A DNA stretch of 23,892 nt from Rhodospirillaceae bacterium (GTDB lineage Bacteria > Pseudomonadota > Alphaproteobacteria > GCA-2731375): assembly GCA_018701215.1 (NCBI GenBank), contig JABIWH010000031.1:1-23892 (forward strand), read 5' to 3'. The translations under genes were made by a program, and so were the position numbers. A model generated the notes under the pieces. It was not told the DNA's origin and made no database searches. It saw only the letters and a program-made list of their open reading frames with translations. Shown here piece by piece: positions 1-7,609 of this stretch. Each line of letters begins with the position of its first letter. Within the stretch, counting starts at the first letter, position 1.

Positions 1-119
1 ATCTCAAAGCCGCCGAAGAAAGAACGGTCGATGGCTTGTGGAACCGCATCGGCGCTATCCTTGAGGGAACCTCGCAAGAAGAATGCCGTAACTTCATTCG
101 ACATGACGGATATGCATAA
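1..119 (+). CDS. IS630-family transposase, C-terminal end only (partial, cut by window edge)
   Basis: Reading from base 3 gives 38 residues ending at a TAA at 117-119. It includes GLWNRIGAILEG and ends in IRHDGYA. The pattern of a G-L-W-x-x-I-G segment followed by a cysteine-containing stretch and a final GYA is the usual tail of IS630/Tc1-mariner-type transposases, whose DDE catalytic core would lie to the left of the window. There is no way to tell from here whether the element is intact. I could not fix its right terminal inverted repeat; it should lie between the stop and the end of the neighbouring transporter gene at 164. The family call rests on a short tail, so it is likely but not certain. 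Confidence 0.7.
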   Translation, partial: LKAAEERTVDGLWNRIGAILEGTSQEECRNFIRHDGYA

Positions 120-163
120 ATCAATCTCGAAAATGGTCTAGCACGCTTCCGAGAAATTGTGGT

Positions 164-1384
164 TCATTGCCCGGTCTCGGCCTCCACCTGCAAAACTGCC
201 CGTTCGCTGGGTAGGGCGGCGGCGGCGGTAAAGCTAATAAAGGCCGATAGACCCAATAGAATAAACAGGCCATCCAAACTGCCCGTGGCGGCGTGGATCA
301 AGGGAACGAGTGCCAATCCGAGCGAGGATACGCCGAGGGTCAGCAGGAATTTCACGCCAAACACCTTGCCCCGCCAGCCTAGCGGGGTGTACCGGGCCAG
401 CAGGGAATTCTCCGCCGGCTGGGCCATCAAATTCAGGCTGATCATCAACGCTGCCAAGGGGATCAGCAAAGGCCCGAAGGTAGCGAAGGCAAGGCCATAG
501 ATGGGCACTTGCAGGAACTGGAAGGCGGCATAAACCAATTTACGCGGCAAACGGTCCGCCAGCTCTCCGCCGATTATCTGTGTCAGGGATGAGAACAAAT
601 AACAAATGCTGACAAAGCCGCCAATGCCCAACATTGATTGCCCAGCGAAATCAAACAGCCGTTCTTCGAAGACCTTGGGCAGGGCATATGCGGTGATTTG
701 ATAAATCAGGCCGCTGCAGACAACGGTAATGGCGAGCATGGTAAAGGCACGGCGGCGGTCGGCGGCAAAGGGCGCCGGCGCGGGCGCCGCCTCGCCTTCG
801 CCCTCGATGATAAAGCCCAGGCGCATGGCCAATACAAAGGCCACGCCGGTCGCCAGGCAGATTACACCGGGCGCGATGAATGCGACCCGCCAGCCCCACA
901 CATCGGCCAATCCACCGGCCACCAGAGCGGCGATCGCCGTGCCGGCCGAGCCGAAGATCCCGTTGATACCCAAGGCGCGGCCGTGACTGCGGCTATGCTT
1001 AATCAGCCAGGGCACGCCGACGGGATGATAGATCGCCGAAAACGTACCGATGGCCGTAAGGCCCGCAGCCAGCTGCCAGGGCCCCGTGGCCAGTCCGGTC
1101 AGGATGGAGGCGAGGCCGGTACCGAAAAAAAAGACCGCGATCATGCCCGCCGCGCTCCAGCGGTCCGCCAGCCAGCCGGCGGGCAATGCCGCCAGCCCAT
1201 ACATCACGGCACCGGGAATGGAGAGCGCGAACAATTCGGCATAAGACATCTGCCAGACCCGTTCCAACACCAGAACGACCGTGGCGAAGAACAACACGAA
1301 CATATGGGAATAGGTATGCGCCACGCTGGCGAAACCCAACGCCACGGTCGCTTTTGGCGCATCAATCTGAGCGGAAGTGGGCAT
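164..1384 (-). CDS. MFS transporter, Fsr-like (fosmidomycin-resistance type)
   Basis: A 406-residue, strongly hydrophobic protein with about twelve predicted membrane helices in two halves. The halves are separated by a polar, Ala/Pro/Glu-rich central loop near residues 195-210. The first half carries GWLADRW, the cytoplasmic loop signature between helices 2 and 3 of major facilitator transporters. The first helix begins with a His-containing AHTYSHMF stretch and helix 4 has a YHPVG motif. Both resemble the fosmidomycin-resistance (Fsr) branch, which exports small molecules by proton antiport. The substrate cannot be read from the sequence. It starts at ATG five bases after the cutA stop, so it is probably the last gene of a heme A synthase-cutA-MFS transcript. 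The Fsr assignment is an inference; the MFS assignment is firm. Confidence 0.85.
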   Translation of the reverse strand: MPTSAQIDAPKATVALGFASVAHTYSHMFVLFFATVVLVLERVWQMSYAELFALSIPGAVMYGLAALPAGWLADRWSAAGMIAVFFFGTGLASILTGLATGPWQLAAGLTAIGTFSAIYHPVGVPWLIKHSRSHGRALGINGIFGSAGTAIAALVAGGLADVWGWRVAFIAPGVICLATGVAFVLAMRLGFIIEGEGEAAPAPAPFAADRRRAFTMLAITVVCSGLIYQITAYALPKVFEERLFDFAGQSMLGIGGFVSICYLFSSLTQIIGGELADRLPRKLVYAAFQFLQVPIYGLAFATFGPLLIPLAALMISLNLMAQPAENSLLARYTPLGWRGKVFGVKFLLTLGVSSLGLALVPLIHAATGSLDGLFILLGLSAFISFTAAAALPSERAVLQVEAETGQ

Positions 1385-1389
1385 TGCCT

Positions 1390-1707
1390 TTAGTCGACCT
1401 CGCCGTTAAGCCAGGCTAGAAAGTCCAAATTTCCACCCTGGATCGGCAGGCTGACGACGCAGGGCAGATCATAGGAATGCAAAACCTTGATCCGCTCGGT
1501 CACATGCACGGTCATATCGCGGCGGGTTTTCAGGATCATGGCAACTTCCTCATCCTCCGTTACCGCGCCCTCCCATCTGTAGACCGAGGTCATTGGGCCG
1601 AGGATATTGGCGCAGGCGACCAGGCGGTCAGCGACCAAAGTGTGCGCAATCGCCTTCGCCTCCGCAGCATTGGCGCAGGTTACGTATAATAGTGACGCAT
1701 CCTCCAT
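1390..1707 (-). CDS. cutA: CutA1-type divalent-cation tolerance protein
   Basis: At 105 residues it has the normal CutA length. It shows the family pattern throughout: an N-terminal strand with YVTCANAAEAKAIA, then LVACANILGPMTSVYRWEG, the EEVAMILKT strand, and a C-terminal half with HSYDLPCVV. CutA1 proteins are small ferredoxin-like-fold trimers. They have been linked to copper and other divalent-metal tolerance, but their biochemical role is not settled. It starts at ATG 15 bases downstream of the heme A synthase stop and ends five bases before the MFS start. Placement directly behind a heme-copper oxidase cofactor gene may hint at shared metal homeostasis, though this is only context. Identification is secure. 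Confidence 0.95.
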   Translation of the reverse strand: MEDASLLYVTCANAAEAKAIAHTLVADRLVACANILGPMTSVYRWEGAVTEDEEVAMILKTRRDMTVHVTERIKVLHSYDLPCVVSLPIQGGNLDFLAWLNGEVD

Positions 1708-1722
1708 TGTACGCCCCTCCCC

Positions 1723-2799
1723 TCAGCTTGCACGCAGCCGATACGCCAATTGCACCGTCGCGGCAAATAATAGTAGAGCACCGCCCTGATGCAGCACCGC
1801 CAACGATACCGGGATCAGCAATACCAGCGTGGCGATGCCCAAGGCCAATTGCAGCACCAATGCGGCCAGGCTCAACCGCAGCGCCAAACGGGCCGCCGGG
1901 TCCAGATCCAGCAGCCGCGCCTTGAACCAGATCCAAATCAACAGCAGAGTGCACAAATAGGCCCCGATCCGGTGGTCGAACTGTACCGTGATCACGTTCT
2001 CGAACATATTCAGCCACCATGGCGAGAGCTCGCCCAATTCCGGTGGCAGCCAATACTCGTTCATCATGGGGAATGTATTGTAGACAAAACCGGCATCCAG
2101 CCCCGCCACCAGACCGCCCGATAGAGCTTGCAACAGCACCAACAATACCGCGGCCCAGGCCCAGCCCCGCAGCGCCCCCGCGGCCCTGCCCGCAACATCG
2201 CCCACAACATTGCCTGCCGGCGATTTAGAGAGCAGATCCAGCGCCACCCAGATCAGCCCGCCCAGGATCAAAAAGGCCACGCCCAGATGCACGGTCAAGC
2301 GGTACTGGCTGACGTCGGGGCGGTCCACCAGGCCGCTTTTCACCATCCACCAGCCGATCAATCCCTGCAGCCCGCCAAGCAGGAACAAACCCAACAAGCT
2401 TTTTCGCCGGCGTCTTTCGACACGCCCCGTCAGCAAAAACCACAAGAACGGCAAGGCAAAAACCAGGCCGATGCCGCGGCCCAGGACCCGGTGACTGTAT
2501 TCGTAATAGAAGATGCCCTTGAATTCGGGCAGGGTCATGCCCTGGTTAATTTTCTTATATTCCGGGTACTGCTGGTATTTCTCGAAGGTCTCCTGCCAGG
2601 CTTCTTCGCTCAACGGCGGCAATATCCCCATTAACGGCTGCCACTGCACCATTGATAGACCGGAATGGGTCAACCGTGTGGCGCCGCCCAGCATAACCAT
2701 GCCCACAACCATGGCCGCCACCACTAAAAGCCATATCGCGACCTGGGGTCGGGCCCCGATGGCGCGCGCCTCGCCAGCATCCGATTGATCACCGCTCAT
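1723..2799 (-). CDS. ctaA: Heme A synthase (COX15/CtaA family)
   Basis: A 358-residue integral membrane protein with about eight helices in two homologous halves. Heme A synthase oxidises the C8 methyl of heme O to a formyl group, making heme A for aa3-type cytochrome oxidases. Visible signatures are GGATRLTHSGLSMVQW after helix 1, YYEYSHRVLGRGIG with a conserved Glu and heme-ligand His, TVHLGVAF, FDHRIGAYL and LHQGGALLL. These supply the four conserved histidines. The large first periplasmic loop (LPPLSEEAWQETFEKYQQYP) marks the mitochondrial/alphaproteobacterial COX15 type. The ORF could begin at a TTG at 2802, but the adjacent ATG at 2799 is preferred, preceded by AGGGTGA on the coding strand. 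It leads the cutA-MFS run. Its presence implies an aa3-type oxidase elsewhere in the genome. Confidence 0.95.
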   Translation of the reverse strand: MSGDQSDAGEARAIGARPQVAIWLLVVAAMVVGMVMLGGATRLTHSGLSMVQWQPLMGILPPLSEEAWQETFEKYQQYPEYKKINQGMTLPEFKGIFYYEYSHRVLGRGIGLVFALPFLWFLLTGRVERRRRKSLLGLFLLGGLQGLIGWWMVKSGLVDRPDVSQYRLTVHLGVAFLILGGLIWVALDLLSKSPAGNVVGDVAGRAAGALRGWAWAAVLLVLLQALSGGLVAGLDAGFVYNTFPMMNEYWLPPELGELSPWWLNMFENVITVQFDHRIGAYLCTLLLIWIWFKARLLDLDPAARLALRLSLAALVLQLALGIATLVLLIPVSLAVLHQGGALLLFAATVQLAYRLRAS

Positions 2800-2886
2800 C
2801 AATACATCACCCTGAAAAACGTATCTTCTACAAATGTTTAAGAGATTTAAGTAGCCATGCTTTTGAATGCCAAGAAACAGAAATAA

Positions 2887-2927
2887 GGGGCCGGCCAGGA
2901 TCTAGTCCTTGACCGGCCCCCTTTTTA
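2887..2927 (-). terminator. Rho-independent terminator downstream of tRNA-Pro
   Basis: A long GC-rich hairpin directly follows the tRNA on the minus strand. The arms are GGGGCCGGCCAGGA (2887-2900) and the near-complementary bases 2907-2920, with a short loop between. Runs of T flank both sides, so it may work in both directions: a C/T-rich run on the plus strand at 2921-2926 and TTATTT on the minus strand. It separates the tRNA from the heme A synthase gene. Confidence 0.75.
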
Positions 2928-3004
2928 TGGTCGGAGCGAGTGGATTCGAACCACCGACCCCCACACCCCCAGTGTGATGCGCTACCAGGCTGCGCTACGC
3001 TCCG
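2928..3004 (-). tRNA. tRNA-Pro (anticodon GGG)
   Basis: The minus strand folds into a complete 77-nt cloverleaf. The 7-bp acceptor stem pairs CGGAGCG with CGCTCCG. The D arm is GCGCAGCCTGGTAGCGC. The anticodon stem TCACA/TGTGG (with one G-U pair) encloses the loop CTGGGGG, and the T arm contains GGTTCGAATCC. The 3' ACCA is encoded. The loop places GGG at positions 34-36, so it reads CCC/CCU proline codons. It lies downstream of the MerR-type gene and is followed by a strong hairpin. tRNA-Pro behind ihfA-merR is a recurrent alphaproteobacterial arrangement. No integrase or duplicated tRNA end is visible nearby. Confidence 0.97.
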
Positions 3005-3123
3005 ACATGACCGCACCAGTGCCCTGCGGCTGTGCGGTAAGGGGGGGAATATAACGGCGGCGGGCCAGTGAAACAATTGCAATCGCCTTGGATTCCAATA
3101 TTTATCTACGATTTTTGCTGTAT

Positions 3124-3777
3124 TCAGGCTTTTCTGCCGGGGCGGCGAAGCAGATCACGCAATTCGCCCAATTCGGCGGCCAACTCTGACAATTTTCCCC
3201 GTTGCGCCACGCTTAGCCCGCCATCCGCAGCACCGGCGCGTCCCATCGCCAAATCACCTGCCGAATTTCCAGATGCGCTTCCAGATAAGCCCGCCGTGGT
3301 CCCGCCGTGGCCATCCGCGCCCTGTTGCGCCGCCAGCTCTCCCTGGGGTTCGGATGCGCCGCCTTGCCGCCGCGTACGGGCCGCCGCGACACCGGCCGCT
3401 CCAATCATAGCCCCAGTGCCCGAGGTAGCTCCAGAACTGCTAGTACCGCTGCTGCCATTGCCCGACAACGAGCGTCCGGATTCCATGATGGTTTTCGAGC
3501 CGATTTCCCGCAGCAGCTTCTGCACGCCCTTGATGGTGTAACCGTCGGAATAGAGCAGATGACGAATGCCGCGTAGCAAATCGACATCCTCGGGCCGATA
3601 ATAGCGCCGCCCGCCGCCGCGTTTAAGCGGCTTCACCTGGGTGAATTTGCTTTCCCAAAAGCGCAGCACATGCTGCGGCACCTCAAGGTCCGTGGCGACT
3701 TCACTAATGGTGCGAAACGCACCAGGCGCTTTGGTCCTTCGGCGCGTCTGGGGGGCGCCGCCCACAGCGTCTACCAT
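3124..3777 (-). CDS. MerR-family transcriptional regulator
   Basis: A 217-residue protein. Residues about 20-90 form a MerR winged-helix DNA-binding domain: FRTISEVATDLEVPQHVLRFW, then GGGRRYYRPEDVDLLRGI and a third helix with GYTIKGVQKLLREIG. The middle (roughly 95-170) is low-complexity Ser/Gly/Ala-rich and probably disordered. The C-terminus is a short predicted coiled coil (LSELAAELGELRDLLRR). There is no recognisable ligand-binding domain or metal-binding cysteine set, so the signal sensed is unknown. A longer frame begins at 3819 but would overlap ihfA. The ATG at 3777 lies seven bases after the ihfA stop and fits better. MerR proteins of this type commonly sit directly after ihfA in alphaproteobacteria, but their targets are poorly defined. 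Confidence 0.88.
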   Translation of the reverse strand: MVDAVGGAPQTRRRTKAPGAFRTISEVATDLEVPQHVLRFWESKFTQVKPLKRGGGRRYYRPEDVDLLRGIRHLLYSDGYTIKGVQKLLREIGSKTIMESGRSLSGNGSSGTSSSGATSGTGAMIGAAGVAAARTRRQGGASEPQGELAAQQGADGHGGTTAGLSGSASGNSAGDLAMGRAGAADGGLSVAQRGKLSELAAELGELRDLLRRPGRKA

Positions 3778-3784
3778 CGCCCGC

Positions 3785-4126
3785 TCAGTCGTCCGTGCCG
3801 CCGTCAGCGCCATCGTCAATAGTGGGGCCGCTGAGGTTCCTGTTGACCTGGTCCTTCAACACGTGGCTGGGGCGAAAGACCAAGACGCGGCGCGGCGCGA
3901 TCGGCACTTCTTCGCCGGTTTTGGGGTTTCGGCCAATCCGGCCGCCTTTTTGCCGAACGGAAAAACTTCCGAAAGACGAAACCTTTACGGTCTCCCCCTG
4001 AACCAAACTATCACATATTTCGCCAAGTACGGATTCGACCAATTGAGCAGATTCATTGCGCGACAAGCCGACCTCTTGGTATACGGCCTCGCTCAGCTGC
4101 GCTCGCGTTACGGTATTACCTGCCAC
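3785..4126 (-). CDS. ihfA: Integration host factor subunit alpha
   Basis: A 113-residue HU/IHF-fold protein. It shows TRAQLSEAVYQEVGLSR at the N-terminal helices, VKVSSFGSFSVRQK in the body, and the DNA-intercalating arm GRNPKTGEEVPI with the conserved Arg-Asn-Pro near residues 66-68. IHF-alpha pairs with IHF-beta to bend DNA sharply at specific sites, acting in recombination, replication and sigma-54 promoters. The chain is longer than E. coli IhfA because of an acidic Gly/Asp-rich C-terminal tail. The start is GTG at 4126, with a G-rich Shine-Dalgarno run (GGGGGA) seven bases upstream. A good sigma-70-like promoter lies just upstream. merR follows after seven bases and is probably cotranscribed. 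Confidence 0.95.
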   Translation of the reverse strand: MAGNTVTRAQLSEAVYQEVGLSRNESAQLVESVLGEICDSLVQGETVKVSSFGSFSVRQKGGRIGRNPKTGEEVPIAPRRVLVFRPSHVLKDQVNRNLSGPTIDDGADGGTDD

Positions 4127-4156
4127 CTATTCATCCCCCGATCCGCTAGGGCTGGA

Positions 4157-4185
4157 AACCTAGCAAATTGGAAGTTTACAGTCAA
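4157..4185 (-). promoter_or_regulatory. Sigma-70-type promoter for ihfA-merR
   Basis: On the minus strand a -35 box TTGACT (complement of 4180-4185) and a -10 box TAGGTT (complement of 4157-4162) are separated by exactly 17 bases. Transcription would begin about 20-25 bases upstream of the GTG start of ihfA. It lies in the 218-base gap after fabH, so ihfA-merR probably has its own promoter. Confidence 0.55.
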
Positions 4186-4344
4186 TATCAAAGGGATGCA
4201 GGGCACTGTTTAAGTAATATAGCGATTCGCTGCCAATTTCGCCGCATCGGAAGCTCAAGGAAGCCCTATCAGGAGGCCTTTTGTTGCCTGGCCCCTTGTG
4301 CCCCACGGCCTGCTTTTAGGGCGCGCCCTCGTCTACCCAGGGGC

Positions 4345-5328
4345 TTACCAGCGTGCCAGGACCGAACCCCAGGCAAAGCCGCCGCCCATGGCCTCCATCA
4401 GGATGACATCACCTTGTTTGATCCGGCCGTCGCTGACGGCGGCATTCAGGGCCAGGGGCACGGACGCGGCGGAGGTATTGCCATGCTCGGCCACGGTCAA
4501 AACCACCTTCTCGCGGGGCATTTTAAGTTTTCGAGCAGTGTGATCAATGATCCTCTGATTGGCCTGATGGGGCACCAACCAATCGATATCCTCCGCTGCG
4601 AGGTCGTTGGCCTCCAAGGCCTCGGTCACGACGGCAGCCAGATTACTGACCGCATGCCGGAACACCTCCTTGCCGCGCATCCGGATAACGCCCGCCTTGC
4701 CGGTGGAAGACGGCCCGCCATTGACATAGAGCATATCGTGGTGCCGGCCGTCGGCATGCAGGTGGGTCGACATAATGCCCCGGCTATCGCTGCGCCGCCC
4801 AGTTCCGGTGACTTCATCCTCGGCACGCAGGACCACGGCACCGGCACCATCGCCAAACAGGACGCAAGTGGTCCGGTCCTCCCAATCAAGGATCCGCGAA
4901 AAAGTCTCGGCCCCGATCACCAGAACATTGCGGGCCTGCCCCGCCTTGATGAAGTTATCGGCCACGGCCAGGGCATAAATAAAACCCGAACAGACGGCTT
5001 GCACATCAAATGCCGGAATACCCGCGACACCAAGACGCGCCTGCACCTTCGTGGCGGTGGCCGGGAAGGTCTGATCCGGCGTTGCCGTCGCCAGCACAAT
5101 CAGATCCAGTTCGCTGGCCGCCATGCCGGCAGAGGCCAAGGCGTCCACCGCCGCGGCATGGGCCAAATCCGACGTCATCTCGTCATCGGCGGCGATATGG
5201 CGATTTGATATACCGGTCCGAGAAACGATCCATTCGTCGGACGTATCGACCTTGGCCGCTAGTTCGTTATTGCTGACCTTGCGTTGGGGCAGGTACGCGC
5301 CGCAACCTATAAATACCGACTTCATCAT
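4345..5328 (-). CDS. fabH: 3-oxoacyl-ACP synthase III (KAS III)
   Basis: A 327-residue thiolase-fold enzyme that starts fatty-acid synthesis by condensing acetyl-CoA with malonyl-ACP. The full catalytic triad is visible: Cys113 in DVQAVCSGFIYAL, His254 in VPHQANQRII and Asn284 in EHGNTSAASVPLAL. The glycine-rich C-terminal GGGFAWGS is typical of FabH. The first two codons are both ATG, so the true start may be one codon later. It follows plsX after 45 bases; rpmF-plsX-fabH is a widely conserved lipid-synthesis cluster. After the stop, a GC-rich palindrome (AGGGCGCGCCCT at 4318-4329) is present but lacks a clear loop and T-run. Confidence 0.97.
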   Translation of the reverse strand: MMKSVFIGCGAYLPQRKVSNNELAAKVDTSDEWIVSRTGISNRHIAADDEMTSDLAHAAAVDALASAGMAASELDLIVLATATPDQTFPATATKVQARLGVAGIPAFDVQAVCSGFIYALAVADNFIKAGQARNVLVIGAETFSRILDWEDRTTCVLFGDGAGAVVLRAEDEVTGTGRRSDSRGIMSTHLHADGRHHDMLYVNGGPSSTGKAGVIRMRGKEVFRHAVSNLAAVVTEALEANDLAAEDIDWLVPHQANQRIIDHTARKLKMPREKVVLTVAEHGNTSAASVPLALNAAVSDGRIKQGDVILMEAMGGGFAWGSVLARW

Positions 5329-5373
5329 TCTACCGGTTCATTCCATCGGACCATCAGGCCATCAAGCGAGCGA

Positions 5374-6471
5374 TCAGGCAATGGCCCGGCCCCGTGCTTC
5401 GTCATCATCATCGGTCACGCCATCAACAGCAACGCCATCGTTAGGACCGACATCATGATGGGAAAATTCCGCCATGTCAGCTGTTATGCGGCCAATCAGG
5501 TCATCGGCCACCATATCTACCGCCAGACCGATCGCGGTGGCAAAACCCACATCGTCCATACCGCCATGGCTTTTCACGCTGACGCCGTTCAGGCCGAGGA
5601 AAACACCACCATTGTGATGGCGTGGGTCGACCCGGTCACGCAGGGCCATCATGGCCGGTTTGGCCAGCATATAACCCAGCTTGGACAGAAACGATTGGCC
5701 AAACGCCGTGCGCAGGAATTGAGTAAACAGTTTCGCCGTCCCCTCCATGGTCTTCAGCGCCACATTGCCGCTGAAACCATCGGTCACCACCACGTCCGTG
5801 GTGCCCTTGGCAATGTCGTCGCCTTCCACGAAACCGTGGAAACGCAGGGGCAGATTAGCCTTGTTCAGAACGGCGGCGGCGCCTTTCACGGCCTCGTTGC
5901 CCTTCATTTCTTCCTCGCCAACATTCAACAAGCCGACGGTCGGCCGGGGCAAGCCCAGAATGGTGCGGGCGAAGGCGGCCCCCATGATGGCGAATTGCAC
6001 CAGATTCTCCTGATCACAATCCACATTGGCGCCAAGATCCAGCATCACGCTTTCACCGCGCAGGGTGGGCAAAAAACCGCAAATGGCCGGCCTATCAATG
6101 CCCGGCATGGATTTTAACGCAATTTTGGACATCGCCATTAGGGCGCCGGTATTACCGGCCGAGACCACACCGCCGGCCTCGCCATCGGCCACCGCATTAA
6201 TGGCCAGGCGCATACTGGACTGTCGGCCCTGGCGCAAAGCCTGGCTGGGCCGATCCGTCGATTTCACCACATCATCGGTGTGACGCACCTCCACCACGTC
6301 CCGCAGGGCCCGATAACGGGACAACAGCGGGTTGATCTTGGCCTCATCGCCAAACAGCAGAAAGCGCAGGTTGGGATGACGCTCGCGAGCCAAGGCCGCG
6401 CCGCCAACCACCATCCCCGGGCCCGCATCGCCGCCCATCGCGTCCAGTGAAATGATAATTTCAGGAGTCAC
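5374..6471 (-). CDS. plsX: Phosphate acyltransferase PlsX
   Basis: A 365-residue protein that makes acyl-phosphate from acyl-ACP for PlsY in phosphatidic-acid synthesis. Diagnostic stretches are ISLDAMGGDAGPGMVVGG at the N-terminus, SMRLAINAVADGEAGGVVS followed by AGNTGALMA, and VDCDQENLVQFA and VVTDGFSGNVALK further on. The start is read as GTG at 6471, followed by ACT CCT GAA. The C-terminus ends in an Asp/Glu-rich tail (VDGVTDDDDEARGRA) that extends a little past the usual domain. It sits between rpmF and fabH, the usual neighbours. The 70-base gap after rpmF is compatible with cotranscription or with a weak internal promoter; I see no convincing one. Confidence 0.96.
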   Translation of the reverse strand: MTPEIIISLDAMGGDAGPGMVVGGAALARERHPNLRFLLFGDEAKINPLLSRYRALRDVVEVRHTDDVVKSTDRPSQALRQGRQSSMRLAINAVADGEAGGVVSAGNTGALMAMSKIALKSMPGIDRPAICGFLPTLRGESVMLDLGANVDCDQENLVQFAIMGAAFARTILGLPRPTVGLLNVGEEEMKGNEAVKGAAAVLNKANLPLRFHGFVEGDDIAKGTTDVVVTDGFSGNVALKTMEGTAKLFTQFLRTAFGQSFLSKLGYMLAKPAMMALRDRVDPRHHNGGVFLGLNGVSVKSHGGMDDVGFATAIGLAVDMVADDLIGRITADMAEFSHHDVGPNDGVAVDGVTDDDDEARGRAIA

Positions 6472-6541
6472 GCAATCGCACCAAATGCGGCACCAGCCAA
6501 GAGGGCGCTATTAAGGGGTAATATCAAGTGTCTAGTCAGGG

Positions 6542-6727
6542 CTAGGCCGCACTTGAAGGTTCGCTAACCTCGCGGTCGTTGTAGTAGCCGCAAGATGGGC
6601 ATACATGATGCGGCCGCTTCAACTCGCCACAATTTTGGCATTCCGCATAGGCGGAAGGCTTCAGGGCATCGTGGGAACGGCGCTGACCGCGGCGCGCGAC
6701 GGAAATTTTCTTTTTAGGTACTGCCAT
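6542..6727 (-). CDS. rpmF: Large ribosomal subunit protein bL32
   Basis: A 61-residue basic protein starting MAVPKKKISVARRGQRRS, the invariant bL32 N-terminus. Two cysteine pairs, CQNC and CPSC, form the zinc-binding (C+) version of the protein. The C-terminal NDREVSEPSSAA is a slightly extended acidic/small tail. It is followed by plsX, the classic rpmF-plsX-fabH order. A C+ form suggests dependence on zinc; a zinc-free paralogue, if any, would lie elsewhere. Confidence 0.98.
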   Translation of the reverse strand: MAVPKKKISVARRGQRRSHDALKPSAYAECQNCGELKRPHHVCPSCGYYNDREVSEPSSAA

Positions 6728-6855
6728 AGCTTCACATTTTCATCCAAGTTGTCTGGGGCCATATCAACCAGCCAGTCCGGCCGTGCCCCATATCGTAATT
6801 CGCACACAATTTCTTATACAGCTTACGCGGCACCTGACGCGGTACCGCCTTCGCC

Positions 6856-7494
6856 TTATCCTCGAGCCCGCCCGCCGGTCCGCAGGTTCTGCAGCACGGC
6901 AAATGGGTTTGCTTTTTCAGGCCCCGTATCCGAGCCCAACACCGCATCGGCGTCGTCCCCCTCGGCGGCCAGACTTAAACTCACGTCAGCCCGGCTGCCC
7001 GCCGCATCTTCCATCACCTCGTCAGCTTCGATCCCCGGCACATGCGGATAGGGGTCGAGGGTTAGGGACAAATGCTGCGTAACCAACTCGCCAAGATCAA
7101 TACAGCCATCAACCAAGGGTTCAACCGGATCCTCGCCAAACGGGTCGACGAATACATCCCCCAACCCATCGTTGCCTTTTTTACCGCGCATTTGTGCACC
7201 ATCACAAAGCACTGAAAAGCGATCCGCGACCGTCGCCGCCACCGCTTCCAGGGTCACGACGCAGGACTGTACCACATTCGCCGAAAAATCAACATTCAAC
7301 CTAACCGGCCCCGTCGCCGTCCGCCGCATGGACACCTCGGCCCGCAGCGCGGCAACCGATTGCAAAGCCAGGCGCCCGGCCACGGCGGCGCATTCATCGT
7401 CATTGGCCTGCAAACTCAGCACAGCAGCATCCTTGCCGACAGCGTCGACTTGAACCAAACGGCTAAATTCCGGCATTGCCCGTGTATCGGTCAA
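6856..7494 (-). CDS. DUF177 / YceD-family protein
   Basis: About 212 residues with the DUF177 core: PEFSRLVQVDAVG at the start, AGRLALQSVAALRAEV in the first half, and the family signature QSCVVTLEAV in the middle. After that come an acidic region and the short motif NPFAVLQNL near the C-terminus. YceD/DUF177 is conserved beside rpmF in bacteria, and in plants a member acts in 23S rRNA accumulation, so a ribosome-linked role is inferred. The reading frame stays open to 7656, but the extra residues look unlike protein and would overlap the upstream gene. I chose TTG at 7494 because GGAG lies eight bases upstream; ATG at 7476 is the alternative. The gene lies between the CBP3 chaperone and rpmF. 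Confidence 0.82.
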   Translation of the reverse strand: MTDTRAMPEFSRLVQVDAVGKDAAVLSLQANDDECAAVAGRLALQSVAALRAEVSMRRTATGPVRLNVDFSANVVQSCVVTLEAVAATVADRFSVLCDGAQMRGKKGNDGLGDVFVDPFGEDPVEPLVDGCIDLGELVTQHLSLTLDPYPHVPGIEADEVMEDAAGSRADVSLSLAAEGDDADAVLGSDTGPEKANPFAVLQNLRTGGRARG

Positions 7495-7609
7495 CGCAAA
7501 TTCTCCAACTTCCGGGGTAACGGAGACGGGTATCGCCACGCCATTTCCGCAACACGAATGGTCACGACGGCGGGGGCACCAGCGCGGGCGCAAAATAGTG
7601 ATATAGAAT

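Noticed and set aside
4255..4330. Possible terminator after fabH
   Set aside because: A GC-rich palindrome (4318-4329) is present but has no loop and only a short run of A/T after it; too weak to annotate.
4168..5208. 346-codon plus-strand frame opposite fabH
   Set aside because: Antisense to a FabH with an intact Cys-His-Asn triad; composition is His/Gly/Arg-rich and without family signals.
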